Assembly: GCF_000337815.1 (NCBI RefSeq)
Contig: NZ_AOLN01000011.1
Location: forward strand, 62,001 to 126,000
DNA: 64,000 bases
Direction of reading: 5' to 3'
DNA from: Haloferax mucosum ATCC BAA-1512
GTDB lineage: Archaea; Halobacteriota; Halobacteria; Halobacteriales; Haloferacaceae
Shown: piece after piece, positions 1-8,618 of the stretch
How positions within the stretch are numbered: position 1 is the first letter of the stretch
Layout of the letters: each line of letters starts with the position of its first letter
The notes under the pieces: model-generated
The model's input: only the letters and a program-made list of their open reading frames with translations
Databases searched by the model: none
Told to the model about the DNA's origin: nothing
Translations under genes and position numbers: made by a program

Positions 1-1
1 G

Positions 2-121
2 CGCGACGGCGAACTCGTCTTCGACGGCTACCGAGAGGACCTGACTGTCGATGTCATCGACCGCATCTACGGTGACGTACAGACCGAAGATATCCGCGAA
101 GGGACGGAGGCAACCGCATGA
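2..121 (+). CDS. phnC: phosphonate ABC transporter ATP-binding protein, C-terminal end (partial)
   Basis: Only the last 39 residues are in the window; the frame is open from the left edge to TGA at 119-121. The tail has the character of the C-terminal end of PhnC-type ATPases, and its stop overlaps the start of the phnE permease by 4 bases (ATGA), so the two are translationally coupled. The Walker motifs lie outside the window, so the call rests mainly on the partner gene. Confidence 0.7.
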   Translation, partial: RDGELVFDGYREDLTVDVIDRIYGDVQTEDIREGTEATA

Positions 122-1089
122 GCGACGACAAGTCCGATAAACTCCGGTCCGATGGCGGCACGCAGACGAACACAATCGAGAGTTCACTGCAAGAGATAAC
201 CCTCACAAAGCGTATCAAGTGGGGAATGGCGTTCGCCCTCTCTGTCGTCTTTGGGTTCATCTTCTTCGAAGCGCTCGCCGAAGTCGGCTTTTCGGTCTCG
301 GAAATCCTCTACTACTGGCCGGAGTTCCAGGACGCCCTCGGCGACTTCTTCCCGCAGACGACGCTGTTCGGTCTCCCGTTCGTCGATTTCGGAGAGTACT
401 GGCAGTTCATCCAGAGCCGTGACCTGTTCGGCGCGGCAATCGTTACCCTGGCGATGGGCTTTGCCGGAACCGTCCTCGGTATCCCCGGCGCGCTCCTCCT
501 CGGCGTCCTCGGCTCCGAGCGCGTGACGCCCTACCCGTTCAACTTCATCTTCCGCGGCACGATGAGTGTCATCCGCGCGATTCCGGCGCTCGTCTGGGCG
601 CTCATCTACATCCCGCTCGGCGGCGTCTCGCCGTTCACGGCGACGCTCGCCATCGGGACCGACACGATGGGTAACCTCGGCCGCCTCTTTACCGATGCAC
701 TCGAAGAAGTCGAAGACGGTCCCATCGAGGCCATCGAATCGACCGGTGCGAACCGCAGACAGACCGTCGTCTTCGGCATGCTCTCGCAGGTCTTTACGCC
801 CTTCATCGCGTGGACGATGTACATCCTCGAAATCAACACGCGAATCGCCGTCACCATGGGTCTCATCGGCGGCGGCGGTATCGGCTACATCCTGCAGACC
901 CAGCGTAGCCTGTTCAAGTACACGAACATGATGGCGACTATCATCGTCATCTTCGTGCTCGTCATCTCCGTCGAGCTCGTGAGTCAGCGCGTGCGGTCCT
1001 ACATCCGCGGCGAGGAAGAAGAGGGGCTGAGTGTCCTCGAACTCATCATCGGCTTCCCACAGCGCATGGCGCGCTCCATCTGGGAATAA
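118..1089 (+). CDS. phnE: phosphonate ABC transporter permease PhnE
   Basis: A 323-residue inner-membrane permease that would pass phosphonate or phosphate esters through the membrane, driven by the ATPase encoded just upstream. A hydrophilic N-terminus is followed by membrane spans near residues 34-53, 104-133, 150-168, 222-240 and 270-290. The ATPase-contacting EAA loop is visible at about 202-222 (EAIESTGANRRQTVVFG). The ATG is fixed by the 4-base overlap with the upstream gene. The substrate-binding protein phnD is not in the window. It converges with the UDG gene. Confidence 0.87.
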   Translation: MSDDKSDKLRSDGGTQTNTIESSLQEITLTKRIKWGMAFALSVVFGFIFFEALAEVGFSVSEILYYWPEFQDALGDFFPQTTLFGLPFVDFGEYWQFIQSRDLFGAAIVTLAMGFAGTVLGIPGALLLGVLGSERVTPYPFNFIFRGTMSVIRAIPALVWALIYIPLGGVSPFTATLAIGTDTMGNLGRLFTDALEEVEDGPIEAIESTGANRRQTVVFGMLSQVFTPFIAWTMYILEINTRIAVTMGLIGGGGIGYILQTQRSLFKYTNMMATIIVIFVLVISVELVSQRVRSYIRGEEEEGLSVLELIIGFPQRMARSIWE

Positions 1090-1181
1090 CCGCCTCCGCA
1101 GGTTCGACGAACATAGAGACTCGAACCGACTCACAACCACCTTCGCAGAAGACGCAGACTGCTCGCAGACGGTTCTCTAAC

Positions 1182-1778
1182 TTAGAAGTCGCCGAGGCTC
1201 GCCTGTCCGTCGTTCGACTCGGCGAGTCCGGAGAGGTCTGCCGCGCGCGCGATGGTGTCGAAAAAGCCCTCGCGTTGACTGCGGTCGTAGAGGGTCGCCG
1301 CGGGGTGGACCGACAGGAGCACGCGATACGACGAGTCGCCGACGCGCGCGTCCACGACCGACCCGGCTTCGTTCGTGATGGCGACACTGCGGTCGAGCAG
1401 GTGTTGCGAGGGGACTTTGCCGAGCGTGACGACGAGTTCGGGGGCGACGAGTTCGAACTCGCGGGCGAGGTAGCCACGACAGTTCGTCAGTTCCTCGCTC
1501 GTCGGGTCGCGGTTTTCCGGCGGGCGACAGCGGACGCAGTTCGTAATCCGAACGTCGGCGCGGGCGAGTCCCGCCTCGCGGAGCGCGTCGTCGAGCACGG
1601 AACCGGAGCGACCGACGAACGGCTCGCCGCCGTCGTCTTCTTTCGCACCCGGCGCTTCGCCGAGGAAAAGCAGGTCAGCGTCGTCGGGACCGACGCCGTT
1701 GACGATGCGACTCCGCGAGGCTACGAGTTCGGGACAGCGCTCGCAGTCGGTGACGCAGAGACCCTCCATGTGTTCCAT
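1182..1778 (-). CDS. family 4 uracil-DNA glycosylase with 4Fe-4S cluster
   Basis: A 198-residue DNA repair enzyme that removes uracil from DNA. The family 4 signatures are present: GEAPG at 40-44, FVGRSG at 54-59 and HPAA at 158-161. C12, C15, C84 and C100 have the spacing of the four iron-sulfur ligands of this family. An acidic C-terminal tail ends in a QASLGDF motif; similar short tails bind PCNA in archaeal repair enzymes, so this is a possible PIP box (inference). ATG at M4 is an alternative start. Confidence 0.92.
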   Translation of the reverse strand: MEHMEGLCVTDCERCPELVASRSRIVNGVGPDDADLLFLGEAPGAKEDDGGEPFVGRSGSVLDDALREAGLARADVRITNCVRCRPPENRDPTSEELTNCRGYLAREFELVAPELVVTLGKVPSQHLLDRSVAITNEAGSVVDARVGDSSYRVLLSVHPAATLYDRSQREGFFDTIARAADLSGLAESNDGQASLGDF

Positions 1779-1802
1779 ACTCAGGTCGAGGAGGGCGACG
1801 GC

Positions 1803-2480
1803 TTAATCCCCAACGAACCGTCGCGCCGCCCGCGCGGCCAGCCGCGCCACGCGAATCGGCTCGGGTCTGCCACCGGTCGGCGTGAACGCCCGAACCACCT
1901 GTGTCGCCTCGGCAACGTCACACCCCGTCGCGCGCACGAACAGTTGTTCGCCGTTGACGACGACCGCGTGTCGCGGCGGCGCGGCACGGTACGTTTCCAG
2001 ACGATGGTCCAGCGCCTCGCCGGAGAAGTGCGTCGAAAGCGCGGCTTCGAGGCCGTCGCTCTCCTCGAACGAGACCGAAAGAACCGGACGGTCGAACGCG
2101 GCCCCGAGACGGGAGACGTCTACGAGATTGAACCACGCCGGGGCGATGCCGGACACGAGGACGTACCGCACGTCTTCGCGTCCGAGCGACGAGTACAGCG
2201 CCGCTATCGTGTCGGTCGCATCGTCGCCGCCGACGGTACACGTCTCGAATTCGAGTCCATCGACGACGCCGTCGGCACGGACGACAGCGCCGCAGAAGAC
2301 GCTCTTGGTGCGGTCGGTGTCGTCGGCGTCAGCACCAGCGTCGATGTCGGCGTCGGCGTGGCTGTCGCTGGAGCGAGACGTGTCTCCCGAAAAATCAGTC
2401 GTAGTTTCGTCTGGTGTGGGCGCGCGCGCTGATCCGGTGTAGGACTCCGCAATCCCCAGCGCGCGAGTTCCCGACTTCAA
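1803..2480 (-). CDS. DUF99 (UPF0215) family protein
   Basis: A 225-residue member of the archaeal DUF99 family, recognised by its opening MKSGTRALGIAES and by the VRYVLVSGIAPAWFN core. The family has been linked structurally to endonuclease V-like folds, but the function is unproven. An Asp/Ala-rich insertion at about residues 31-58 follows the first strand and looks disordered. Its start overlaps the stop of the upstream DUF5786-like gene by 4 bases, so the two form an operon. Confidence 0.82.
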   Translation of the reverse strand: MKSGTRALGIAESYTGSARAPTPDETTTDFSGDTSRSSDSHADADIDAGADADDTDRTKSVFCGAVVRADGVVDGLEFETCTVGGDDATDTIAALYSSLGREDVRYVLVSGIAPAWFNLVDVSRLGAAFDRPVLSVSFEESDGLEAALSTHFSGEALDHRLETYRAAPPRHAVVVNGEQLFVRATGCDVAEATQVVRAFTPTGGRPEPIRVARLAARAARRFVGD

Positions 2481-2647
2481 TCGTCCTTAATCTCCTGTAA
2501 CCGGTCGAGGAGTTCGTCGTTCGACGCGCCGATTTCGAAATCGACTTTCCCTTCGTGTTTCTCTTCGCTCGTCGCAACGCCGTCTTCTTCGTCGAAGTCA
2601 ACGTTCTGGTCTCCTTGTTCGGACTCGTCGTAGCTCCCAAATCCCAT
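2477..2647 (-). CDS. small acidic haloarchaeal protein (DUF5786-like)
   Basis: A 56-residue, very acidic protein beginning MGFGSYDESEQ and ending in an amphipathic helix (LLDRLQEIKDD). The sequence matches what I know of the haloarchaeal DUF5786 family. A longer frame reaches back to 2725, but its extension is Cys-rich, basic and non-conserved in style, so the ATG at 2645-2647 is chosen. It is the first gene of a two-gene operon with the DUF99 gene. No function is known. Confidence 0.75.
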   Translation of the reverse strand: MGFGSYDESEQGDQNVDFDEEDGVATSEEKHEGKVDFEIGASNDELLDRLQEIKDD

Positions 2648-3034
2648 ACAGTAAGTTGTACACGACCGACAGTGAAAAATGGTTTGTCGCACGAATCCCA
2701 TGTTACCGGGGTCGTGACACACCACCGATTCCCCCGAGAGGCCTCACCAGCGCATTCCTGCGGCGTGTCCGCCTTACCGACCCCGTATTTTGTGGCAATC
2801 TACCAACACAGTTGGTCGTCACTACGCACTGCGGTCTCTTTCGTCGGGGTTCCGCTCCACCGACGTTCTAACGCTTCACCCACTTTCTCCTGCTTCGTCG
2901 GCTTCATCAATTTCTCACGTTTTACCCACTGTCTCTGGCTTCACCGGCCGTCTCCCGTTTCACCGGCCGTCTCCCGTTTCACCAGCCGTCTCCCGCCCCG
3001 CCGACTTTTTTCGGTCGAGCGCGTACACGGCGGT
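2648..3034. other. intergenic region with T/C-rich sequence and a tandem repeat
   Basis: A 387-base gap between divergent genes. The plus strand is pyrimidine-rich. I see no convincing gene; an open frame runs through it in phase with the MBL gene, but its composition is unlike coding sequence. The main structure is the 19-base tandem repeat listed separately. Confidence 0.6.
2940..2996. repeat. three tandem 19-base repeats
   Basis: Three head-to-tail copies of a 19-base unit (TTCACCGGCCGTCTCCCGT) occupy 2940-2958, 2959-2977 and 2978-2996. Copies 1 and 2 are identical; copy 3 differs by two substitutions. They end 38 bases before the start of the metallo-hydrolase gene, so they overlap or sit just upstream of its likely promoter. 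Confidence 0.9.
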
Positions 3035-3661
3035 ATGGAAGTCATCTCAGTCACCGCCGACGCGGACGTGTTCACTTGCAATGCGTACCTCGTCTGCGGG
3101 GACAGAACCGTCCTCGTGGACGCTGGAACGATGCCGGGCGTCGAATCCGTCGTCGCAACACACACCGACGACCTCGACGCCGTCGTCCTCACGCACCAAC
3201 ACGGAGACCACATCGGCGAATTAGACGCCGTGGTCGAACGGTTCGACCCGGACGTGTACGCCGCCGCCGCCCACCCGCTTCGGACCCACGAACTCGCCGA
3301 CGGCGACGAAATCGTACTGGGAGACGAGACGTTCGAAGTCGTCCACACGCCCGGCCACGCCGACGACCACGTCTCGCTCGTGAGCGACCGTTCGCTGTTT
3401 TCCGGCGATGTCGTCGTCTACAACGACGGCGCGTTCGACGACGGAAGCTTCGGCAAGACCGACCTCCCCGGCCAGTCGCGCGAGCGAGTCATCGCCAGCC
3501 TTCGAGACCTGCTGGACCGACTCCCGGAGACCGTCGAACGCATGTACGCCGGCCACGGCGACGTGTTCGAAAGCGGGACGGGCGGCGATACCGTCCGCGA
3601 CGTTATCGAACGCGCCCTCGAACGGGCCGAACGACGCCAACCGAAATACCCGGAGGCCTGA
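3035..3661 (+). CDS. metallo-beta-lactamase fold hydrolase
   Basis: A 208-residue MBL-fold hydrolase of the glyoxalase II-like type. The metal ligands are visible: H54, H56, D58 and H59 in HQHGDH, then H108 (TPGHAD), D125 (FSGDVV) and H174 (AGHGD). The substrate cannot be told from the sequence. The ATG at 3035 gives a normal-length family member; the longer upstream frame is rejected. A small membrane protein gene follows one base after the stop. Confidence 0.88.
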   Translation: MEVISVTADADVFTCNAYLVCGDRTVLVDAGTMPGVESVVATHTDDLDAVVLTHQHGDHIGELDAVVERFDPDVYAAAAHPLRTHELADGDEIVLGDETFEVVHTPGHADDHVSLVSDRSLFSGDVVVYNDGAFDDGSFGKTDLPGQSRERVIASLRDLLDRLPETVERMYAGHGDVFESGTGGDTVRDVIERALERAERRQPKYPEA

Positions 3662-3662
3662 G

Positions 3663-4034
3663 ATGTCAACCTCAAGCACACAAGCCGAGCTGACTCAACT
3701 GCACTACGTCGGGGTCGTCCTCGCCGCAATAACCGGTCTCATCCACCTCGCGTTGGGCGTTGGGGCGCTCTCGGCGAACGCCACGGACCCGCTCGGAATC
3801 TCCTTCGTCGGGGCGGCGGCGGGGTTCGCGGCCGGCAGTATCGGGATTCTCCGCGGCGACGAGACGATTCGCTCGTGGATGATTCTGCTCGGCATCCCGT
3901 TTACCGCCGGGCAAATCGTCCTCTACGTGGCGCTCAACTGGCCCGACATCTTCCAACTCGGCGGCGTCGTTGACAAAGTGGTACAGCTGGCGCTCATCGG
4001 CGTGTTGTTCGCGCTGTATCGGAGAGAGTCCTAA
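3663..4034 (+). CDS. small four-helix membrane protein (DUF7475-like)
   Basis: A 123-residue integral membrane protein with hydrophobic stretches at about 16-36, 45-60, 70-90 and 103-118. I believe it belongs to a haloarchaeal family listed as DUF7475, from memory only. It starts one base after the MBL stop and is probably co-transcribed with it. The function is unknown. Confidence 0.7.
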   Translation: MSTSSTQAELTQLHYVGVVLAAITGLIHLALGVGALSANATDPLGISFVGAAAGFAAGSIGILRGDETIRSWMILLGIPFTAGQIVLYVALNWPDIFQLGGVVDKVVQLALIGVLFALYRRES

Positions 4035-4050
4035 GAGAAGGCGGGCGGTC

Positions 4051-4197
4051 TTATGCGGCGCGGCGTTCCTTCGACTTCGGACGAAGGTGCTTGTAGCCGC
4101 ATTTGCGGCACTGCTTCGCTTTCTGAGGGTTGCGTGCGTTACAGCGCATGCAAATCTGCTTTTCGAGCGTCCGCTTCGTCGCAGCGTCACTAGCCAT
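4051..4197 (-). CDS. rpl40e: 50S ribosomal protein L40e
   Basis: A 48-residue basic zinc-ribbon ribosomal protein. The ligands C16, C19, C30 and C33 have the usual CxxC-x10-CxxC spacing, followed by a basic tail ([13 protein letters not shown]). The frame is open further upstream, but the ATG at 4195-4197 gives the family length. It faces the preceding gene tail to tail. Confidence 0.95.
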   Translation of the reverse strand: MASDAATKRTLEKQICMRCNARNPQKAKQCRKCGYKHLRPKSKERRAA

Positions 4198-4325
4198 GCA
4201 TACGACTCCCTCGGCCGGTCGTATAACGTTTGCGAGACGAACCGCCGTCGCTCGCGGTCGAATCGATGGGTCATAAAACGTGTGGCGCTCGCGCACTCGC
4301 CGTGCGCCCGCGCCGACTTGGTCAG

Positions 4326-4592
4326 TTACGCGCCGGCTTGGCTCAGGGCCGATTCGAGGTCGTCACGCTGGGTGACACCCACGAAGCGGTCCACGATGCC
4401 GTCGTCGTTCTCGACGATGAGGGTCGGAAGCGAGCGAACCTGATACTGGTTAGCAACGTCTTGTTCTTCGTCAACGTCAACCTTGACGAATTCGACGTTC
4501 TCGTAGTCGCCTTCGAGTTCGTCGAGAATCGGGTCCTGCGTCTTGCAAGGGCCGCACCAGTCCGCGTAAAAGTCCAAGAGTCGAACAGTCAT
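4326..4592 (-). CDS. trxA: thioredoxin
   Basis: An 88-residue cytoplasmic thioredoxin with the redox site C13-G-P-C16 and the conserved cis-proline loop (SLPTLIV). It is shorter than bacterial thioredoxin because the first strand and helix are missing; compact archaeal thioredoxins of this size exist. It reduces disulfides in target proteins. The partner reductase is not nearby. Confidence 0.9.
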   Translation of the reverse strand: MTVRLLDFYADWCGPCKTQDPILDELEGDYENVEFVKVDVDEEQDVANQYQVRSLPTLIVENDDGIVDRFVGVTQRDDLESALSQAGA

Positions 4593-4692
4593 CGTATCCC
4601 GGCGAACCTTTCCTGCCCCCGCGCATAAGGATTACTCATGGCCCGTCGGCGTTCCGGTTTCTGTGTCACGACCCGAACTGACAGTGACGAGC

Positions 4693-4705
4693 CGAAACGT
4701 TTAGG
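4693..4705 (+). promoter_or_regulatory. BRE/TATA-like promoter of sec61beta
   Basis: CGAAACGTTTAG lies about 30 bases before the sec61beta ATG. A purine-rich BRE-like element followed by a TTTA core at this distance fits a leaderless or nearly leaderless archaeal transcript. Confidence 0.45.
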
Positions 4706-4729
4706 CGGTGGACGCACAGACGGTGGTGC

Positions 4730-4894
4730 ATGAGCAAGGGCCAGAACACCGGTGGTCTCATGTCGAGCGCGGGTCTCGTCCGCTACTTCGACGCGGAAGA
4801 CCGCAACGCGATTCGACTCGACCCGAAGACCATCGTCGCTACGGGAGCACTGTTCGGCATCGGTATCTTGGTGCTGAACGCGCTCGCGTTCTAA
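4730..4894 (+). CDS. secG: preprotein translocase subunit Sec61beta
   Basis: A 54-residue protein of the archaeal Sec61beta/SecG family, the smallest subunit of the SecYE-beta translocon. It has the typical Gly/Ser-rich start ([20 protein letters not shown]), a cytosolic [13 protein letters not shown] segment and one C-terminal membrane span at about residues 35-53. It is tail-anchored with the N-terminus in the cytosol. It stands upstream of pdxT with a 73-base gap containing a T-run, so it is probably a separate unit. Confidence 0.93.
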   Translation: MSKGQNTGGLMSSAGLVRYFDAEDRNAIRLDPKTIVATGALFGIGILVLNALAF

Positions 4895-4967
4895 CGACGA
4901 CCACCGCCCACCGAACCGCCGACAAACGAACGGACGCTTTTTGTCCTCGCGTTCCCGAGATTCGTCT

Positions 4968-5573
4968 ATGGATACGCTACGCGCCGGTGTCGTCGCCGTT
5001 CAAGGCGACGTAACCGAACACGCTGACGCCATCGAGCGGGCCGCCGAGGCCCACGGCGTCGCGGCGGATATCGTCGAAATTCGAAGCGCCGGACTCGTCC
5101 CCGACTGCGACGTGCTCTTGATGCCGGGCGGCGAATCGACGACGATTTCGCGGCTGTTGGAGCGCGAGGGAATCGACGAGGAGATTCAGGCTCACGTCGC
5201 CGCCGAGAAGCCGGTTCTCGCAACCTGCGCTGGTCTCATCGTCGCCTCCAGCGACGCAAAAGACGACCGCGTCGAGACGCTCGACATCCTCGATGTGACC
5301 GTGGACCGCAACGCCTTCGGCCGACAGGTCGATAGCTTCGAGGCACCGCTCGACGTCGAAGGACTCGACGCGCCGTTCCCCGCGGTGTTCATTCGCGCAC
5401 CCCTCATCGACGACGTCGGCAACGACGTAGACGTGCTTGCCGAGTGGGACGGCAACCCGGTCGCGGTCCGCGACGGCCCGGTCGTCGGCACCTCGTTCCA
5501 CCCCGAACTGACCGCCGACAGTCGCCTCCACGACCTCGCGTTTTTCGACGACCTGGAAGTCGAAGCGAAGTAG
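4968..5573 (+). CDS. pdxT: pyridoxal 5'-phosphate synthase glutaminase subunit
   Basis: A 201-residue class I glutamine amidotransferase that supplies ammonia to PdxS for vitamin B6 synthesis. The catalytic triad is C87 (LATCAG), H178 and E180 (FHPE); the GGES motif at 54-57 is also present. The ATG at 4968 gives the family length; a nine-residue upstream extension is rejected. pdxS is not in this window. hisE follows in the same direction after 75 bases. Confidence 0.95.
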   Translation: MDTLRAGVVAVQGDVTEHADAIERAAEAHGVAADIVEIRSAGLVPDCDVLLMPGGESTTISRLLEREGIDEEIQAHVAAEKPVLATCAGLIVASSDAKDDRVETLDILDVTVDRNAFGRQVDSFEAPLDVEGLDAPFPAVFIRAPLIDDVGNDVDVLAEWDGNPVAVRDGPVVGTSFHPELTADSRLHDLAFFDDLEVEAK

Positions 5574-5648
5574 CGCACTCGCCATCGAACCAAGACACCT
5601 GTCACCGGAACCAGAGGGTCTTTTTCCGCGCCCGCCCGTCGTGGGTGC

Positions 5649-5951
5649 ATGGACGCCGACACCCCGACCGACGAGGTTCTCGACGAACTCTTTTCGACGA
5701 TCGAGTCTCGGAAGGCCGACCTACCAGCGGACTCCTACACGACGACGCTGTTTACCCACGAGAAAGGCGAGAACTACGTGCTCGAAAAGCTCGGCGAGGA
5801 GATGACAGAGACCATCCTCGCGGCCAAAGACGACGACCGCGAGGAACTCCTCTACGAGAGTTCCGATCTCGTCTATCACCTCCTCGTCTTGCTGTCGATG
5901 AAAGACGCGTCGCTCGACGACCTGCGCGAAGAGTTGAAAAGCCGATTCTGA
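5649..5951 (+). CDS. hisE: phosphoribosyl-ATP pyrophosphatase
   Basis: A 100-residue all-alpha NTP-pyrophosphohydrolase of histidine biosynthesis (second step). The metal-binding pattern is visible in KLGEEMTETILAAK and in the following SSDLVYHLLVLL helix. HisE is stand-alone, as is usual in archaea. It converges with npdG across 26 bases. Confidence 0.93.
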   Translation: MDADTPTDEVLDELFSTIESRKADLPADSYTTTLFTHEKGENYVLEKLGEEMTETILAAKDDDREELLYESSDLVYHLLVLLSMKDASLDDLREELKSRF

Positions 5952-5977
5952 GTCCCGACGGGTAGCTTTCAGTCCAG

Positions 5978-6646
5978 TTACTGGAATCTGACGCCGAGGT
6001 CGTGAAGCCCGTCGTTGTGCTGTGCGACGTTGATGAGAAGCGGCGTCAACGCCTCGATTTCGGAGGCATTTGCGAGACCGCCGGCGTCGAGCGGGCGAAG
6101 CCCCTCGATACCGTCTGCGAGAAGCCAGACCGTCTCTTTCGCGTCAGGGTCGTCGGCGACGAGCAGTGTGTCGATGTCGAGGTCGGCGTCGAGGTCGGCG
6201 AGGCGACCGGCGGCGAGATTGTGGAACGCACCGACGATAGGGACGTGGTCCGGGGCCGCGTCGGTGACGAGCGCCGTCACGCTCCCGGCTTTCGGTGGGT
6301 GATAGTGGAACCCGTCGTCCTCTCGTTTGATGCCCGTCGCTGGCGTGACGAGCAGGTCGTCTTCGGACAGCGAGTCGGAGACGGCGTCGATAGTATCGGC
6401 GACGTGATACGGCGGCACGGCGAGGACGACCACGGAGGCGCGGTCGGCGGCCATCGCGTTCGTAAAGCCGTTTATCTTCACGTCGCGGCCGCGACTGGAG
6501 AGTTCGGTCTCGTATTCGTCGGCCTTCGCGCGGGCCTTGTCGGGGTCGCGCGAGCCGATGATGACCTCGTGGTCCGTGTCGTAGGCCCAGCGGAGGGCGA
6601 GACCCTCGCCGATATCGCCAGTTCCACCGAGAAGTGCGATTCGCAT
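5978..6646 (-). CDS. npdG: NADPH-dependent F420 reductase
   Basis: A 222-residue enzyme that transfers hydride between F420H2 and NADP+. The N-terminal Rossmann motif GGTGDIG is at 7-13, with a GSRDPDKA segment that would bind the NADP 2'-phosphate. The DGFHYHPP and VGAFHNL segments are typical of this family. The ATG at 6646 places the glycine motif correctly; an upstream ATG adds eight unlikely residues. Confidence 0.87.
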   Translation of the reverse strand: MRIALLGGTGDIGEGLALRWAYDTDHEVIIGSRDPDKARAKADEYETELSSRGRDVKINGFTNAMAADRASVVVLAVPPYHVADTIDAVSDSLSEDDLLVTPATGIKREDDGFHYHPPKAGSVTALVTDAAPDHVPIVGAFHNLAAGRLADLDADLDIDTLLVADDPDAKETVWLLADGIEGLRPLDAGGLANASEIEALTPLLINVAQHNDGLHDLGVRFQ

Positions 6647-7026
6647 ACCCACACCTGCGAACCGCGGCAACGTAAAAGATTGCGCGACCGGACGGTTCTG
6701 CCTATGTCGTGAGTGTGGAATATTTCAGTTCAGATAGAATCGGATTCAACTACGAGCCGTTCGGAGTATCACCAAGCACTGACGCGTGGTTCGTCGTGTT
6801 GATTTTCGTCCAGACGTCGTCGGAACTCTCCGGCGGGCTTGGAGCGGTGCTCGAATTCACCAGTCTCTTCTTACTGTGGACCTTCCGCGGTACATCGCCG
6901 GGAGCCTCGTTGTAGACTTCTTGATTGCCGCCTCTGTGTCGGAGTGACCGTCGTCGTCTGGGATAACCGTCGCTATCGTCTTGAGGACCGTCGCTATCGT
7001 CTTGAGGACCGTCGCCGTCGTCTCGA
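6647..7026. other. intergenic region without a convincing gene
   Basis: A 380-base stretch between npdG and a small membrane protein gene. Short open frames exist on both strands, but none has a recognisable product or haloarchaeal-style composition. It contains a 21-base tandem repeat near its right end. Confidence 0.5.
6966..7007. repeat. two tandem 21-base repeats plus a partial third
   Basis: Two identical copies of ACCGTCGCTATCGTCTTGAGG occupy 6966-6986 and 6987-7007; a decayed third copy starts at 7008. On the minus strand the repeat would encode a repeating acidic Gly-Pro-Gln-Asp-Asp-Ser-Asp unit, but no gene using that frame is supported. Confidence 0.85.
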
Positions 7027-7239
7027 TTACCCGTCGTCGTCAGGTTCGACGAGCGCCTGCACCCGAGCGAAGCCGTCACGGTAGACGAGCCACCACGCGA
7101 GCGCCGGGGCCAACAACAGCGCTGGGCCGATGACCACGAGTTGCGTGACCGGGTCCGGTGGCGTGAACACCGACCCGACGGCGAACACCACGGCGTCGAG
7201 CGCGAGAAGCGTCACGATGAACGCGCGGAAATGCCCCAT
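7027..7239 (-). CDS. small membrane protein, two spans
   Basis: A 70-residue protein with two hydrophobic segments (about 5-24 and 34-52) separated by a short TPPDP loop, and an acidic C-terminus. It resembles haloarchaeal small membrane proteins of unknown function. The ATG at 7239 is chosen because the sequence upstream in frame is low-complexity. It lies 34 bases downstream of the HAD gene and may be co-transcribed with it. Confidence 0.65.
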   Translation of the reverse strand: MGHFRAFIVTLLALDAVVFAVGSVFTPPDPVTQLVVIGPALLLAPALAWWLVYRDGFARVQALVEPDDDG

Positions 7240-7273
7240 CAGTGACCCCCCGTGAGATGCGTCGGCGGCGACA

Positions 7274-8128
7274 TCAGTCCAAGAGGTCGGGGACTTCGTT
7301 GACGTCTTCGACGACCGCCGAGGCACCGATTTCGGCGAATTTCTGGCGGCCGTCGTCGCCCGAGAGACCGCCGGAGAGGACGCCGATACCGTAGTAGACG
7401 CGCTCTGGGTCGGCCGCATCGGCGTTCAACGCCGTCTTCACGTCATCAAGCGTGTCACCGACGAAGACGACCGATTCCACACCAAGTCGCTCGGCGACGG
7501 TGACGAGAGCGGCCGGGTGCGGTTTGCCCTCTTCCCAGTCGTCCATCGTAAAGCGGTGGTCGTCGGCAACGTCGAGTGCGACCCGAGAGAGGGCGATATC
7601 GGCCTCGGCGGCGGGGCGGCCAGTGACGACACCGAGTCCGCGGTCGCCGAGGGAATCCACCGTCTCCGAGCGGAGAATCACGGGTTCGTGGTGGATGTAG
7701 CCGGGAGCGTCGAACGGTGGCTCGCCGCCTTCGAGGTCGCGGTAGCGGTCAGCCCCGAGATAGAGCGCCTGAAAGGTCTCTCGAAGCCCGTCGGGGTCCC
7801 ACTGGTCGAAGACGACCGACGGGTCGGAGAGTGACGCTTCGACGACCGATTCGGCCGCGTCGAGACCGCCGCCGCGGGCGGCGATTTCGTCGGTGAACGC
7901 CGGAAGCGTGATATCGGTCTCGCGGGCCGTGAGGACGTAGAGCGCGGCCGCGTAGGTCAGTTCCCAGTCGTTGTTGAACCCGCCGGCGTCCTTGAACAGT
8001 TGAACGTCGTCCCGGGAGATGGTCGTGCCGTGGTGACGGTCCACCGACTCGACGATGGCGCGCCGATAGGAGTCGGCGACGTCCACGAGCACTCCGTCGA
8101 TATCGAGGACGACAGCGTCCGCGTGCAT
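7274..8128 (-). CDS. HAD superfamily hydrolase (TIGR01548-like)
   Basis: A 284-residue haloacid dehalogenase-type phosphohydrolase. Motif I is D9-I-D11-G-V; a TGRP motif and the metal-binding GDTLDD motif are both present. The large cap between motif I and TGRP fits the TIGR01548 group of haloarchaeal and bacterial HADs of unknown substrate. The ATG at 8128 places motif I at the usual distance from the N-terminus. Confidence 0.85.
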   Translation of the reverse strand: MHADAVVLDIDGVLVDVADSYRRAIVESVDRHHGTTISRDDVQLFKDAGGFNNDWELTYAAALYVLTARETDITLPAFTDEIAARGGGLDAAESVVEASLSDPSVVFDQWDPDGLRETFQALYLGADRYRDLEGGEPPFDAPGYIHHEPVILRSETVDSLGDRGLGVVTGRPAAEADIALSRVALDVADDHRFTMDDWEEGKPHPAALVTVAERLGVESVVFVGDTLDDVKTALNADAADPERVYYGIGVLSGGLSGDDGRQKFAEIGASAVVEDVNEVPDLLD

Positions 8129-8159
8129 ATCGGAACCGCGTGATGAGAAGGGAAGTGCC

Positions 8160-8579
8160 TTACTCTTGGCTTCGGGGGTTGCCGTCGGCGACGTACAGCG
8201 TATCTCCGGGAAGCGCCTCCCGAGAGACCGGAATCGAGGGCTCGTCGTAGCCGAGAGTGGTAAAAAGGAAGTCGGCACCGACCCGACGGGCGACGTGAGC
8301 GGTCGGCCGATGCAACTCGACGGGGATGTTCAACGCGTAAATCGCGTCTGCGTCCTCGTATGGTCCAGGATTTGACAATTCTTCGCGGGCGAAGACGTCG
8401 TCTCGGACGAACCGGACCCCGTCGGGAACGGGAAACTCGTGAACGTCGATGGCGACGACTTCGACGCCGCGTTCTGCGAGTTCGGCGGCCACCGCTGACT
8501 CCCGCCCGATACCGACTTCGACCACTCGCTCGTAACTCAGCAACCGTGTTACGAGAGCGTCGCGCAACGAGTCTCTCAC
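8160..8579 (-). CDS. UPF0146 family protein
   Basis: A 139-residue protein with a Rossmann-like nucleotide-binding start ([10 protein letters not shown]) and a following strand ending in an acidic residue (VVAIDVHE), as in SAM-dependent methyltransferases but shorter. This matches the archaeal UPF0146 family, whose activity is unknown. It lies 31 bases upstream of the HAD gene on the same strand. Confidence 0.8.
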   Translation of the reverse strand: MRDSLRDALVTRLLSYERVVEVGIGRESAVAAELAERGVEVVAIDVHEFPVPDGVRFVRDDVFAREELSNPGPYEDADAIYALNIPVELHRPTAHVARRVGADFLFTTLGYDEPSIPVSREALPGDTLYVADGNPRSQE

Positions 8580-8585
8580 GTCGGG

Positions 8586-8593
8586 ATATTTAT
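8586..8593 (+). promoter_or_regulatory. TATA-like box of the archaemetzincin gene
   Basis: ATATTTAT centred about 29 bases before the ATG at 8619. Its distance supports 8619 as the start rather than the upstream in-frame codon at 8595. Confidence 0.5.
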
Positions 8594-8618
8594 CATGCGT
8601 CCCCGCTTAATCCCTCGC

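Noticed and set aside
2940-2996. CRISPR array
   Set aside because: The 19-base units are contiguous, with no spacers.
2555-3034. N-terminal extension of the MBL protein
   Set aside because: The extension is basic and Ser-rich, crosses the tandem repeats and has no family match; the ATG at 3035 gives a complete enzyme.
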